Made by a program: the position numbers and the translations under genes
Assembly (NCBI GenBank): GCA_034436375.1
Contig: DAOTVS010000269.1
Location: forward strand, 1 to 37,017
DNA length: 37,017 nt
Reading direction: 5' to 3'
From: DAOTVS01 sp034436375
GTDB lineage: Bacteria > Chloroflexota > Anaerolineae > SpSt-313
The notes under the pieces: generated by a model
Told to the model about the DNA's origin: nothing
What the model saw: only the letters and a program-made list of their open reading frames with translations
The model's database searches: none
In this document: piece by piece, positions 7,509-14,914 of the stretch
Layout of the letters: every line of letters begins with the position of its first letter
Numbering within the stretch: the first letter of the stretch is position 1

Positions 7509-10040
7509 ATGTTTCGGACGGCTTCGGCCACCCGTTATGCTCTGCAGGTAGACGGCCAGGAACTCTTTCTCTATGCGGGCGATTTTCCCTATTTCCGCCT
7601 GCGCCGCCGCCAGTGGGCCGATATTCTTGCCAAGCTGCGCGCCGCGCACCTCAACGCGGTCACGATCAGCGCGCCCTGGAGCTGGCACGAGCCGGAAGAG
7701 GGCCGCTTTGACCTGAACGGCGAAAGCCACCCCCAGCGCGACCTCGACGGCGCCCTGAGCCTATGCAGCGAGCAGGGGCTGCACATCATCTTCCGCCCCG
7801 GGCCATACATCAGCGCAGGCTGGCAGCAGGGAAGCATCCCGGAATGGCTGCTGCGCTCATACCCGGAGGTCCTGGCGCTCGATGCCCAGGGTCACCGGCC
7901 ACCGTTGGAAATGCACTGCCCGCCGATCACTTACCTGCACCCCATCTATGAGACCTATGTCGCCGGCTGGTACCAGGCGTTCATGCCCCTTCTGCGCCGC
8001 TCGCTCTTGACGGAGGGGGGTACGGTCGTGGCGGTGCAGATCGATGACCGGCCGTCTTACTGGTGGGGCTTGCAGGAAGGGGACCCCCTCTTTGTGGACT
8101 ATTCTCCCCACATCGTGGGCAAAGGGGGCAAGCCCGGCCTCTACCAGCGCTGGCTCGCCGCCCAATATGGCGAAATCGGCCGCCTGAATGAGTGTTACGG
8201 CACACATTATGACGATTGGGCTGAAGTGCAGCCGCCACGCCGCCCGCCGGCCTCCATCAGCGAACTGCCCTGGTTCAGCGACTGGCGCCGCTGCAAGATG
8301 GACCTGCTCAACAAGCACCTGGAGTACCTCTACGATTGGCTGCGCGCCGGCGGCATCGATGTGCCGATTGCCGTCCTGTACCCCTACCAGGCGCCCCTGG
8401 CCGCCCGCCGCTGCGCCGACTATTTCTGCCTGCGCAGCAAGCCCCTCCTGGTCGCCCTGGCGGCCGATCTGCACGTCACCAATGGGCATCCTGTAGATGA
8501 GCCGGCGCTGGGCCACGCAGTGGGCATGGCTGAGTTGGCGCGTCGCTGGGCCAAGGGCATGGGCCTGCCCCCTGCTGGCATGGAGACGCCGGGAGTGCTC
8601 AGCGCGCGGACGCCGCCGGCCGGCGTCGAGGCCCTCTGCGTGCTGCAGCTCGGTCACGGCCTGAACGCACTGAACCTCTCTCCGATGGTCGGCGGTGAGG
8701 ACCCGCCCGGCTATGGTCTGGCAGGCGGGCATCTGTGTGATCGCGGCGCACCCATCGGGCGCCTGGGCGATCTGCGGCCCCACTATGACGCCATCCGCCG
8801 CCTGGGCCAGTTCCTGGACCTCCACGGCCGGCGGCTGCTACGCACCGAGCCTCTGGTGGAAATGGCCTTTGGCTGGTACGAGCCCTATGAGAATTGCGGC
8901 CAGCAGGGCGATATGCGCCTGTTAGGCTGGCGCGACGACTATCGCGACCTGCTCTGCAACCGCTTCGGCCTGTCGTGTGATGGGAGCCTGCGCCGGGGGA
9001 GTGACCTGTTGAGCCTGATGGCCACAGCGGGATTGAATTTCGGCATGCTAGACCTGGAGCGTGATCCTTTGCAGGAGTGGCTGCGCTACCCTCAGCTCTG
9101 GGTGTGTGGCCTCGACTTTATGTCGGCGGCGGTGCAGCAAGACCTGATCTCCTACGTCAAGGCTGGCGGGCACCTGGTCATGTTGCCGCGCGTGCCCTAC
9201 CTCGACGACCATCTGCAGCCCTGCTCGCTGCTCGACGCCCTATACCCCGCGCGGCCACAGGCCCCACGCCCGGGCTGGCCGACGGGGCACCGGCGCATGC
9301 CCTTCCACCGTATCTCGCTCAACGACGGCACCGACCTGGAGGTAGCCGACTATGTAGATACCTTTGAGCTGCCACAGGATGCCCGGGCCCTGGCCTGGGA
9401 GTGGCACTCGTGCCGGCCCAGCGCCTACTGCCGCCGCTACGGCCAGGGTACGGCCACCCTGCTGGGCTTTACCCTATCGGCGCTGCACGAGGGGGGGATC
9501 GAGAAGCTGCGCTTTATCAACGGCCTGGCCAACCAGGCCCGGGTGCGGCGCTATGCCACGAGCGACTCGCTCAAACTGCACGTCGTGGAGCGCTGCACGC
9601 CGCCGGGGTCGGCGGACCCTACGGGCTTTTTGTTCGTGGTGAACCCATGGACCTGGCCTGTGCGCACGCGCATCACCTACACCGACCCGCGCACAGGGGA
9701 AGAGGCCGTGCTCCCCCGGCTGCTGAAGGGCATCGAATTCAACAACCAGGGGGCACTTATCCTCTGCCTGGAAGCCGACATTCCCGGCACGAACCTGACC
9801 ATCGCCTACTCCACCTCACAGGTGCAGGGCTGGGCGGTCGACGGCGACCGGGTGCTCCTGACCCTCTACGGCCCGCCCGACACCATGGGCGAGACGGCCA
9901 TCCGCGTGCGCCCGCCGGCGGCGCTGCCCGCCGTCGCCTCAACGGGGCGGGCGGAACGGGCCAGCGACGAGGCGGGCGAGCTCCTCATCGTCACCTACCC
10001 GCACCATCAAGGGACGACAGCCCTCAGGCTGCAGGCCTGA
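7509..10040 (+). CDS. GH35-like glycoside hydrolase (beta-galactosidase superfamily), acid/base residue altered
   Basis: An 843-residue protein whose first 230 residues follow the GH35 TIM barrel: LYAGDFPYFRLRRRQWADIL at 21-40, LNAVTISAPWSWHEPEEG at 48-65, FRPGPYISAGW at 95-105 and SIPEWLLRSYPE at 109-120. GH35 enzymes remove terminal beta-galactosyl residues. At the acid/base position, where GH35 usually has Q-x-E-N-E, this protein reads QIDDR at 177-181, so the expected Glu is Arg181. A possible nucleophile region is AGMETPG (Glu358). A beta-rich C-terminal half follows. No signal peptide is visible, so it appears cytoplasmic. The ATG at 7509 follows AGGAGAGG at 7493-7500. It stands alone between a lipoprotein gene and the deacetylase operon. 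It may act on an unusual glycoside or be inactive. Confidence 0.75.
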   Translation: MFRTASATRYALQVDGQELFLYAGDFPYFRLRRRQWADILAKLRAAHLNAVTISAPWSWHEPEEGRFDLNGESHPQRDLDGALSLCSEQGLHIIFRPGPYISAGWQQGSIPEWLLRSYPEVLALDAQGHRPPLEMHCPPITYLHPIYETYVAGWYQAFMPLLRRSLLTEGGTVVAVQIDDRPSYWWGLQEGDPLFVDYSPHIVGKGGKPGLYQRWLAAQYGEIGRLNECYGTHYDDWAEVQPPRRPPASISELPWFSDWRRCKMDLLNKHLEYLYDWLRAGGIDVPIAVLYPYQAPLAARRCADYFCLRSKPLLVALAADLHVTNGHPVDEPALGHAVGMAELARRWAKGMGLPPAGMETPGVLSARTPPAGVEALCVLQLGHGLNALNLSPMVGGEDPPGYGLAGGHLCDRGAPIGRLGDLRPHYDAIRRLGQFLDLHGRRLLRTEPLVEMAFGWYEPYENCGQQGDMRLLGWRDDYRDLLCNRFGLSCDGSLRRGSDLLSLMATAGLNFGMLDLERDPLQEWLRYPQLWVCGLDFMSAAVQQDLISYVKAGGHLVMLPRVPYLDDHLQPCSLLDALYPARPQAPRPGWPTGHRRMPFHRISLNDGTDLEVADYVDTFELPQDARALAWEWHSCRPSAYCRRYGQGTATLLGFTLSALHEGGIEKLRFINGLANQARVRRYATSDSLKLHVVERCTPPGSADPTGFLFVVNPWTWPVRTRITYTDPRTGEEAVLPRLLKGIEFNNQGALILCLEADIPGTNLTIAYSTSQVQGWAVDGDRVLLTLYGPPDTMGETAIRVRPPAALPAVASTGRAERASDEAGELLIVTYPHHQGTTALRLQA

Positions 10041-10051
10041 GGTCCGGGGTT

Positions 10052-10092
10052 GGGAGGCTGGGCCGGTGCAGCGCGGCGCCGGCCCCCCTCCC
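10052..10092. terminator. Imperfect hairpin between convergent genes
   Basis: GGGAGG (10052-10057) with CCTCCC (10087-10092) and GGGCCGG (10060-10066) with CCGGCCC (10079-10085) form a long, slightly bulged stem. It lies between the GH35-like gene and the reverse-strand deacetylase gene. A second inverted repeat (10022-10029/10035-10042) spans the GH35-like stop codon. No further feature is seen in the gap to 10196. Confidence 0.55.
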
Positions 10093-10196
10093 ACATACAC
10101 CGCACCCCATGGCGGCTCACACCTGCTGTCGGCCCACAACGCCCCTTGCAGCGCCCCGCGCTGCCCGTTGCCAGCGAGATACCGGCGCGGCTTATT

Positions 10197-11693
10197 CTAA
10201 CCGTTGCCGTCGCCATAGCTGGAATCACCCGTCGCAGCAGGTGTTGGAGCGCCAGTCACTGAAGGAGCAGGATGGGATACGCCGGTCACCGGTATCGATC
10301 TGAAGACATATCCCTCTTTGCTCAACGTCTCCAGAATGACCTTTACGGCAGCAACAGTAGACGCGCGATTGCCGCCGCCGTCATGCAGCAGCACGATCTT
10401 TCCCGGCCGTGCCCGGCTAATGACCACAGAGGCGATATCCTTGGCAGAGGCGCCTGTCCAATCCCTGGAGTCGATGTCCCACTTGACGATCTGCAGCCCC
10501 ATCTCGGCGGCCCACGAGCGGGCATCATCATCAATGGTGCCCTCGGGAGGCCGCAGCATAGGCCTCATGACGTCGCCCACAGCGCCAGCAGTCCTGTTGA
10601 TCTCATCCTGAAAGTCTGGCCGATCGATGCCAACAAGGAGGCGATGGTTCCAGGTATGATTGGCAACTACATGGCCGGCATTGGCTATGGCCTGGATGAG
10701 TTCGGGGTATGTGGCTGCTTCTTGCCCAATCACAAAGAAGGTGGCTTTGGCATTGTATTGCTTGAGCAGATCGAGGACCCGCGGCGTCCAGATGGGGTTG
10801 GGGCCATCATCGAAGGAAAGGTAGAACACCTTGTCCGCGGGCCTGGTTGCCTGGGGAGTTGCCGAGACATCCGTCGCCCCAGTGGCAGTAAGAGCAACTG
10901 TCATTGCCAAAGACGGGCTATCGACAGGGGGTACGGTCGCCGCTCCAGGCCGTAACGGCCCAGGCAGAGCAGCGCTGCTGGATGCCGGGCTAGCGGCCAC
11001 GCCGGTTAGCGACGGCTCGGGGAGAGGGGTCGGCGACTGGGCAGGGGCAGCCAGGAAACTGTCTTTGGGCTGGGTCGAGTCAAGGCTCATCGCCTGGCCA
11101 GCCGAGGTAACGACACTGTTGACTTCTGGACCTTCCAGGCGCGAGACAGGGAGGGCCAGGGGCAGAAATGCCGAGCCCGCGGCGACAACCAACAAGGCGG
11201 CAAAAAAACCCAGGAAACGTCGCCAACCCCGGCGCAGCTGTTGGCGGCTGCCCCCTTCCTGCCCCTTGCAGGTGGCCATCCCTTCGGCCGTGCCCCCCTG
11301 CCCCAGCGTAGGAGGATCTACGGCCGAAGGCGGCAGCACCCTGCCCTGCTGCCCCTCCGCCGGCGGTGCTGCCGGAGAGAGCATGGCGGCCAGCATGTCA
11401 GGATTTGAAACGATCTGACGGTGGAACACCTGCACGACCGATGACTCGATGGCCAGCGCCAGGTTACCCCCTGACCTGGGAGATAGCTCGCGCAACTCCT
11501 CGTGCAGCGCCTCGCGGACGGCAAGGCGGATCGCGGGAGCCAGTTCCTCCAGCAGAGCGCTGGCGATCTGAGCGCTGCGTTCATGCAGCAGCCTGGTCAG
11601 CACGGGCTCCAGGGCATCCGTCATAGCCTCGGGCGTCAAGAGGATACGACGCAGATCATCGAGTGCTTTCGAGGAGTTAGGTACGGTGTTCAT
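10197..11693 (-). CDS. Membrane-anchored polysaccharide deacetylase (NodB domain) with N-terminal cytoplasmic module
   Basis: A 498-residue protein in four parts. Residues 1-105 are a helical, probably cytoplasmic module (LDDLRRILLTPEAM, then ESSVVQVFHRQIVSNPDML). Residues 160-182 form one membrane segment, preceded by Arg-rich sequence. Residues 183-286 are a Pro/Ser/Thr-rich spacer outside the membrane. Residues 288-480 are a carbohydrate esterase 4 (NodB) domain. The CE4 motifs are SFDDGPN (D295, D296), HTWNH (H346, H350), RPPEG at 381-385 (usually RPPYG), WDIDSRDW at 405-412 and LLHDGG with H437, so the metal site looks intact. It should remove N- or O-acetyl groups from wall or extracellular polysaccharide. 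The ATG at 11693 is 3 bases past the coiled-coil gene, with GAGGAG inside the end of that gene: a tight two-gene operon. Confidence 0.88.
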   Translation of the reverse strand: MNTVPNSSKALDDLRRILLTPEAMTDALEPVLTRLLHERSAQIASALLEELAPAIRLAVREALHEELRELSPRSGGNLALAIESSVVQVFHRQIVSNPDMLAAMLSPAAPPAEGQQGRVLPPSAVDPPTLGQGGTAEGMATCKGQEGGSRQQLRRGWRRFLGFFAALLVVAAGSAFLPLALPVSRLEGPEVNSVVTSAGQAMSLDSTQPKDSFLAAPAQSPTPLPEPSLTGVAASPASSSAALPGPLRPGAATVPPVDSPSLAMTVALTATGATDVSATPQATRPADKVFYLSFDDGPNPIWTPRVLDLLKQYNAKATFFVIGQEAATYPELIQAIANAGHVVANHTWNHRLLVGIDRPDFQDEINRTAGAVGDVMRPMLRPPEGTIDDDARSWAAEMGLQIVKWDIDSRDWTGASAKDIASVVISRARPGKIVLLHDGGGNRASTVAAVKVILETLSKEGYVFRSIPVTGVSHPAPSVTGAPTPAATGDSSYGDGNG

Positions 11694-11696
11694 CGC

Positions 11697-12569
11697 CTAC
11701 TCCTCGGGAGGCGCTGCGATATCCGCTAACATGCTCGTCTCTGCGGAACCGCTTTCCAGCCGGGCCGCTATCTCAAGCAACGCTGCAGCCAGGACTTGGC
11801 GATCCGTCTTTTTATCATCCAGGCGATCGGTGACCCTGCGAATCTCTGCTTTGAGCTCGTCCTCAGCCTGACGTTCCTCACGCTTGAGCGATTCGTTAGC
11901 CCTTTCATATTGCTCGCGATACTGCTCAACGAGGCTCCGCAGGGCGCGCATTTCCTGGCTCTCGCTGATCAATGAGGCGCGCAGCTCCTTCACATCCTTA
12001 TCGTGCCCACTGACCAGAATCTGCAGTTGCTGGGTCTGAGGCACGAGCTTTTGCAGCATCGCCCCCTGGCTACGGATCCGCTGCAGCTCGCGCTCCAGCT
12101 CCTCATGCGACTGCTGCATTTCGCGCGTGGCAGCGCTGAGCCGTTCCTGCAGTGATCCCCGCAACTCGTCCATGGCGTCGCGGAGCTGGCGCAGGTCGTT
12201 GAGCGTCCGATCGAATTCCCGGCGCAGGTCGGCCAGGCGCCGGTCGTATTCCTCCACCTTGGCGCCAAACAGAATGTCGCGCATGCGATTCACTTCGGCC
12301 TCGCGAATTGGCTGCCGCCTGGCGTCGGCGTTGCCCATGATGATCTCACGGATGCGCTCGAGGTCATCCTGAGCAGCCTCTGGCCCCTCTTCTCTTGACG
12401 GCTGAGTTGCCCCAGACCCCCAGGCGGTAAGGAGTGCCTTGGAACCCTCCTCCAGCGGCTTGCCGGGCCGTGAACCGGCCTCATCCTGGCCGGGGACCTC
12501 CGCTGTTTGAAACTGAGTTTCGCTGTGATCGGCCCCCACATCAAGCTGAGAATTCGAGTGTTCGACCAT
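11697..12569 (-). CDS. Coiled-coil protein with repeated LR-x-ILFG-type motifs
   Basis: A 290-residue cytoplasmic protein. The first 65 residues are polar and disordered. Two related short motifs follow, RIREIIMGNAD at 72-82 and RMRDILFGAKV at 95-105. Then comes a long heptad-patterned coiled coil (about 105-255), ending in DDKKTDRQVLAAALLEIAAR at 251-270. I recall the combination of IREILFG, a long coiled coil and a KTDRxxLA...E-A-x-RL tail from cyanobacterial and other proteins encoded beside OmpA-type envelope proteins; this was not searched. The start at 12569 is chosen because AGGAG lies 9 bases upstream on the reverse strand; a TTG further upstream lacks such a site. It is first in the operon with the membrane deacetylase and shares the short LRxIL motif with that protein, suggesting a common interaction partner. 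Confidence 0.75.
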   Translation of the reverse strand: MVEHSNSQLDVGADHSETQFQTAEVPGQDEAGSRPGKPLEEGSKALLTAWGSGATQPSREEGPEAAQDDLERIREIIMGNADARRQPIREAEVNRMRDILFGAKVEEYDRRLADLRREFDRTLNDLRQLRDAMDELRGSLQERLSAATREMQQSHEELERELQRIRSQGAMLQKLVPQTQQLQILVSGHDKDVKELRASLISESQEMRALRSLVEQYREQYERANESLKREERQAEDELKAEIRRVTDRLDDKKTDRQVLAAALLEIAARLESGSAETSMLADIAAPPEE

Positions 12570-12742
12570 GGATTCTCTCTCCTGCTGGCTATTGCCCAAG
12601 TCGACCTTGGTTCGATGTTAACTATTGCCGCTACTCTCCTAATAAGTCGCGCCAACTTGGAAAGAGCCCTCGGAAATGGGCCCGGATGCACCGCCCATCG
12701 TGCCCGGCGCCCCCAGTATGCACGCTGCAAGCAGCCCCCTTG

Positions 12743-12770
12743 TTGCCCTACTGGCGCCCCCGGCTATAAT
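12743..12770 (+). promoter_or_regulatory. Promoter for the nucleoside phosphorylase homologue
   Basis: TTGCCC (12743-12748), 16-base spacer, TATAAT (12765-12770). A start near 12777 lies before the TTG start codon at 12814 but after any upstream ATG in the same frame, so it fixes the TTG as the start. Confidence 0.6.
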
Positions 12771-12813
12771 AGGCCCAGACTCTACTGGCCCTGCTACCAG
12801 AAAGGACCTTCCT

Positions 12814-13749
12814 TTGGACAAGCTGCGCAACCTTCTGCAATCTCGCTTCGGCGCCGACCGGATCGAGGTCGCCTGGATCGGCGGCTCGGCGACCTGGGCG
12901 GCGGCGGTGCCCGAGGTCGAGCCGGGCATCCCTGCCGAGGATGTGCTCCACCTGAGCGGCGTCGAGACGCCGTGGGGGGCGCTGGGGCGCTTTCGTATTG
13001 TGAATATCGAGGGCCGCCCGCTGATCCGCATCCCTGTGCACGGCTGGCGCACCGCCGAGGGTAAATTCCGGCCCAGCCCCGAGGCCAGCCTGCGCGTGTT
13101 CTTTGTGCTGCGCGAGCTGGGTGTGCGCCTGGTGCTGGTCGATGCCTCGGTCGGCGGCATCACCATCGGCCCCGGCGATATCCTCATCGAAGATGATCTC
13201 ATCGACCTGGTCAACAAGCCCTACGCCCACGAGTTTGCCCAGCGGCTGGGGCTCGTGCCCTGGCTGCGCCTGGCCCAGCCCTACTGCCCGCAGATCCGCG
13301 AGCGCCTGCGACGGGCCGCCTACCGCCTCTTTGCGCAGGGGCCGGCCGCGTACCGGCCGCTGAGCGGCACGCTCCACACCGAGGGCGCCTATGTCACCAC
13401 GCCGTTCGGCATTTTCGAGTCGGCCCTGGAGATCCGCGAGTACAAGCGCGAGGGCGGCAGCGTGGTGGGCCAATCGGCGGGGTTGGAGACCATGCTCGCC
13501 CGCCTGTGCGGCATGCACCTGGGGCACATCTCCGTGGCCGCCAACTGGGCCGAGGGGCAGGGCAGCGGCGCCTGGAGCGGGGAGGGAGATATGGCCGCCT
13601 TTTACTGGGCCTGCACCCGCCCCATGGCCCGGCTCTGCTGGGATGTGGTGCGCTCACTGGTGCTGGAGGGGGTCGAAGCTGAGGGCTGCGCCTGCGAATC
13701 CATCATGCAGAGCACCGATCTGAGCGGCCTGCCTGTGCCGGAGGCATAG
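12814..13749 (+). CDS. Divergent purine nucleoside / methylthioadenosine phosphorylase family protein
   Basis: A 311-residue homologue of the PNP/MTAP (family 1 nucleoside phosphorylase) fold, which splits nucleosides with phosphate. Equivalent segments are IGGSATW at 22-28, IRIPVHGW at 71-78 (usually IPRHG-x-x-H), ASVGGITIGPGDILIEDDLI at 111-130, QPYCPQIRERL at 155-165, TEGAYVTTPFGIFESALEIR at 189-208 (usually EGPRFxTxAEIR) and SVVGQSAGLETMLARLCG at 216-233 (usually VVGMTxxPEAxLARE). The phosphate-site Arg before His76 is Val75, a few residues are inserted in the GPRF-type loop, and the MT pair is QS. It is therefore unlikely to be an ordinary MTAP; altered substrate or no phosphorolysis are both possible. 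TTG start with AAAGGA at 12801-12806. Confidence 0.72.
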   Translation: MDKLRNLLQSRFGADRIEVAWIGGSATWAAAVPEVEPGIPAEDVLHLSGVETPWGALGRFRIVNIEGRPLIRIPVHGWRTAEGKFRPSPEASLRVFFVLRELGVRLVLVDASVGGITIGPGDILIEDDLIDLVNKPYAHEFAQRLGLVPWLRLAQPYCPQIRERLRRAAYRLFAQGPAAYRPLSGTLHTEGAYVTTPFGIFESALEIREYKREGGSVVGQSAGLETMLARLCGMHLGHISVAANWAEGQGSGAWSGEGDMAAFYWACTRPMARLCWDVVRSLVLEGVEAEGCACESIMQSTDLSGLPVPEA

Positions 13750-13766
13750 GGAGCGTGGATACTGGC

Positions 13767-13809
13767 GTGGGGAGGGCGCGGCTCCTGGCAGGAGCCGCGC
13801 CCTCCCCAC
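13767..13809. terminator. Perfect hairpin between convergent genes
   Basis: Perfect 19-bp stem (13767-13785 and 13791-13809) with a TGGCA loop. It lies 17 bases past the phosphorylase-like stop and 13 bases past the stop of the small reverse-strand gene, so it could end transcription from both sides. No T-tract. Confidence 0.8.
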
Positions 13810-13822
13810 CACGCGGATTATC

Positions 13823-13957
13823 TCACCTGGCGTAGACCGTCAAAGGCGCCAACAGGGGAACCAGCAGATTGAGCAGCAGCAACAGCAAGATGCTGCCGGT
13901 GCGGGAGGAGAAGCCCAGAGGCCGGATAGGAGAGCAAGAACCCGGATTGCGATGCAT
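13823..13957 (-). CDS. Small single-pass membrane peptide (44 aa)
   Basis: A 44-residue predicted membrane peptide: MHRNPGSCSPIRPLGFSSRT, then a strongly hydrophobic Leu-rich helix at 21-42 and a short basic end (YAR). A real gene is supported by three independent signals on the reverse strand: CCAGGAGTTGTACCT placing AGGAG 8 bases before the ATG; a well-spaced promoter at 14105-14133; and a hairpin just past the stop. No homologue is recognised and no function is assigned. The positive residues before the helix suggest N-terminus inside. It could be a toxin-like peptide or a small subunit, but no antitoxin-like neighbour or antisense RNA is evident. Confidence 0.6.
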   Translation of the reverse strand: MHRNPGSCSPIRPLGFSSRTGSILLLLLLNLLVPLLAPLTVYAR

Positions 13958-14104
13958 AGGTACAACTCCTGGCATGGATGGCGGACAGCGGGCGTGCCCT
14001 GGGTCAGAATGACGGTCGGCCAGAGCGAGAACTTGGGGCACACGGCCCCTCAGGGTAACGATCTGGTGATCATACAGTTACAAATGGATCTAAAATCTGT
14101 ATCA

Positions 14105-14133
14105 TATATACACCGGGCGCCCGCCTGTGTCAA
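14105..14133 (-). promoter_or_regulatory. Promoter for the 44-aa membrane peptide
   Basis: Reverse strand TTGACA (14128-14133), 17-base spacer, TATATA (14105-14110). It leaves a leader of about 140 bases before the ATG at 13957. Confidence 0.55.
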
Positions 14134-14229
14134 GGGGTAGGCGGGATTCTTTACCCAGTTTTTACGCTCGTGCGCCGCAGCGGCCGGCCTGATTACGCAA
14201 AACATTATGAGACAGAGCCCGTGTAGCTC

Positions 14230-14258
14230 TTGCGCAAAAGGCGAATTGCGTGTAAAAT
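14230..14258 (+). promoter_or_regulatory. Promoter for the BON-domain gene
   Basis: TTGCGC (14230-14235), 17-base spacer, TAAAAT (14253-14258). A start near 14265 gives a leader of about 190 bases, containing a CCCCCCGC/GCGGGGGG hairpin at 14325-14342 with a 2-base loop. Confidence 0.5.
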
Positions 14259-14324
14259 AGAATTGGTCTGAATGACTCTCCCCTGGTTGCTGAGGCAGAG
14301 GCTCCATCCTGCCGCGCAGCGCTC

Positions 14325-14342
14325 CCCCCCGCGTGCGGGGGG
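14325..14342. repeat. GC-rich hairpin in the BON gene leader
   Basis: Arms 14325-14332 and 14335-14342 pair perfectly around GT. It is inside the transcribed leader, so it might attenuate transcription or protect the 5' end. There is no T-tract. Confidence 0.45.
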
Positions 14343-14455
14343 CCCGTTTGGCATCGGCAGCGCATTTGTCTACGCTTCCCTCGTCATCGCGCGCAGGTCA
14401 CTGGTCACAGTCTCATTGCGCCCCGGCGCGTTTTCGTAAGAAGAGGAGGAGAACC

Positions 14456-14674
14456 GTGGCCGAGAAACCCCTTGCTGTTCGCGTGACAGAAGCCCTTGCC
14501 CAAGACAAGCGTACCCGGAACATGGCGGTGGATGTCAGCGTCATTGGCGCCCACGTGACACTCACTGGCATATGCGCCAACGCCAAGGAACGCAAGATGG
14601 TGGAGGATATTGTGCGTTCAGTCAGCGGCGTTACCGGCGTGATCAACGAGATGCGCGTGGGCCGCACGACTTGA
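14456..14674 (+). CDS. BON-domain protein (72 aa)
   Basis: A 72-residue single BON domain: VRVTEALAQDKRTRNM at the start, then VSVIGAHVTLTG and EDIVRSVSGVTGVINEMRV. The alternation of helix, a G-x-V-T/x-L-x-G strand and GV-x-x-V-x-N-x-x is the BON signature (bacterial OsmY and nodulation), usually a phospholipid-binding or structural module. No signal peptide is visible, so this one should stay in the cytoplasm. The GTG start at 14456 is supported by AAGAGGAGGAG at 14441-14451; upstream in-frame ATGs lie within the GC hairpin leader. It is followed by a 68-bp palindrome and then by the GntR operon, which has its own promoter. Confidence 0.8.
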   Translation: MAEKPLAVRVTEALAQDKRTRNMAVDVSVIGAHVTLTGICANAKERKMVEDIVRSVSGVTGVINEMRVGRTT

Positions 14675-14686
14675 TTCAGTGGACGA

Positions 14687-14754
14687 GGGAGGAGAAAGCA
14701 ATATCGCCATTCCGGCGCTGCAGCGCCGGAATGGCGATATTGCTTTCTCCTCCC
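14687..14754. repeat. 68-bp perfect palindrome
   Basis: Arms 14687-14720 and 14721-14754 are exactly complementary over 34 bp with no central loop. It lies 13 bases after the BON stop and ends 69 bases before the -35 of the GntR promoter. It can act as a terminator for the BON gene. It also forms a cruciform-prone site in DNA. Confidence 0.9.
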
Positions 14755-14822
14755 GTATCGCTAAGCAGTTCTGGTCTTTCACGGGCGCCCGGAGCGCCAT
14801 ACGGTAATTCCGAATCCTCTCG

Positions 14823-14851
14823 TTGACAACCCCGCTGCTTTCGGTTATAAT
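14823..14851 (+). promoter_or_regulatory. Consensus promoter of the GntR-larA-ECF block
   Basis: TTGACA (14823-14828), exactly 17 bases, TATAAT (14846-14851): a perfect match to the housekeeping consensus, the strongest promoter in the window. A transcription start near 14858 falls inside the palindrome at 14854-14868. Confidence 0.92.
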
Positions 14852-14853
14852 CT

Positions 14854-14868
14854 TGTTGACAGTCAACA
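14854..14868. promoter_or_regulatory. Palindromic operator, probably for the GntR regulator
   Basis: TGTTGAC-A-GTCAACA, a perfect 7-1-7 inverted repeat just downstream of the -10 box and over the likely transcription start. FadR/FCD-subfamily GntR dimers bind short palindromes of the TxGTxxxACxA kind, and placement here would block the promoter. This suggests negative autoregulation, relieved by an effector ligand. Confidence 0.7.
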
Positions 14869-14914
14869 TCTTGCACAGCAGACTGCCGGCGTCACCTGTT
14901 TTGGAGCGTTGGCC

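Noticed and set aside
7294..7551. Short forward frame in the GH35-like leader, and reverse frames at 7285-7491 and 7305-7730
   Set aside because: No ribosome binding site or family pattern; they arise from the hairpins and the GC-rich start of the GH35-like gene.
12676..12813. N-terminal extension of the nucleoside phosphorylase homologue
   Set aside because: The TATAAT box lies inside this stretch and the extension has no family similarity; translation should begin at the TTG at 12814.
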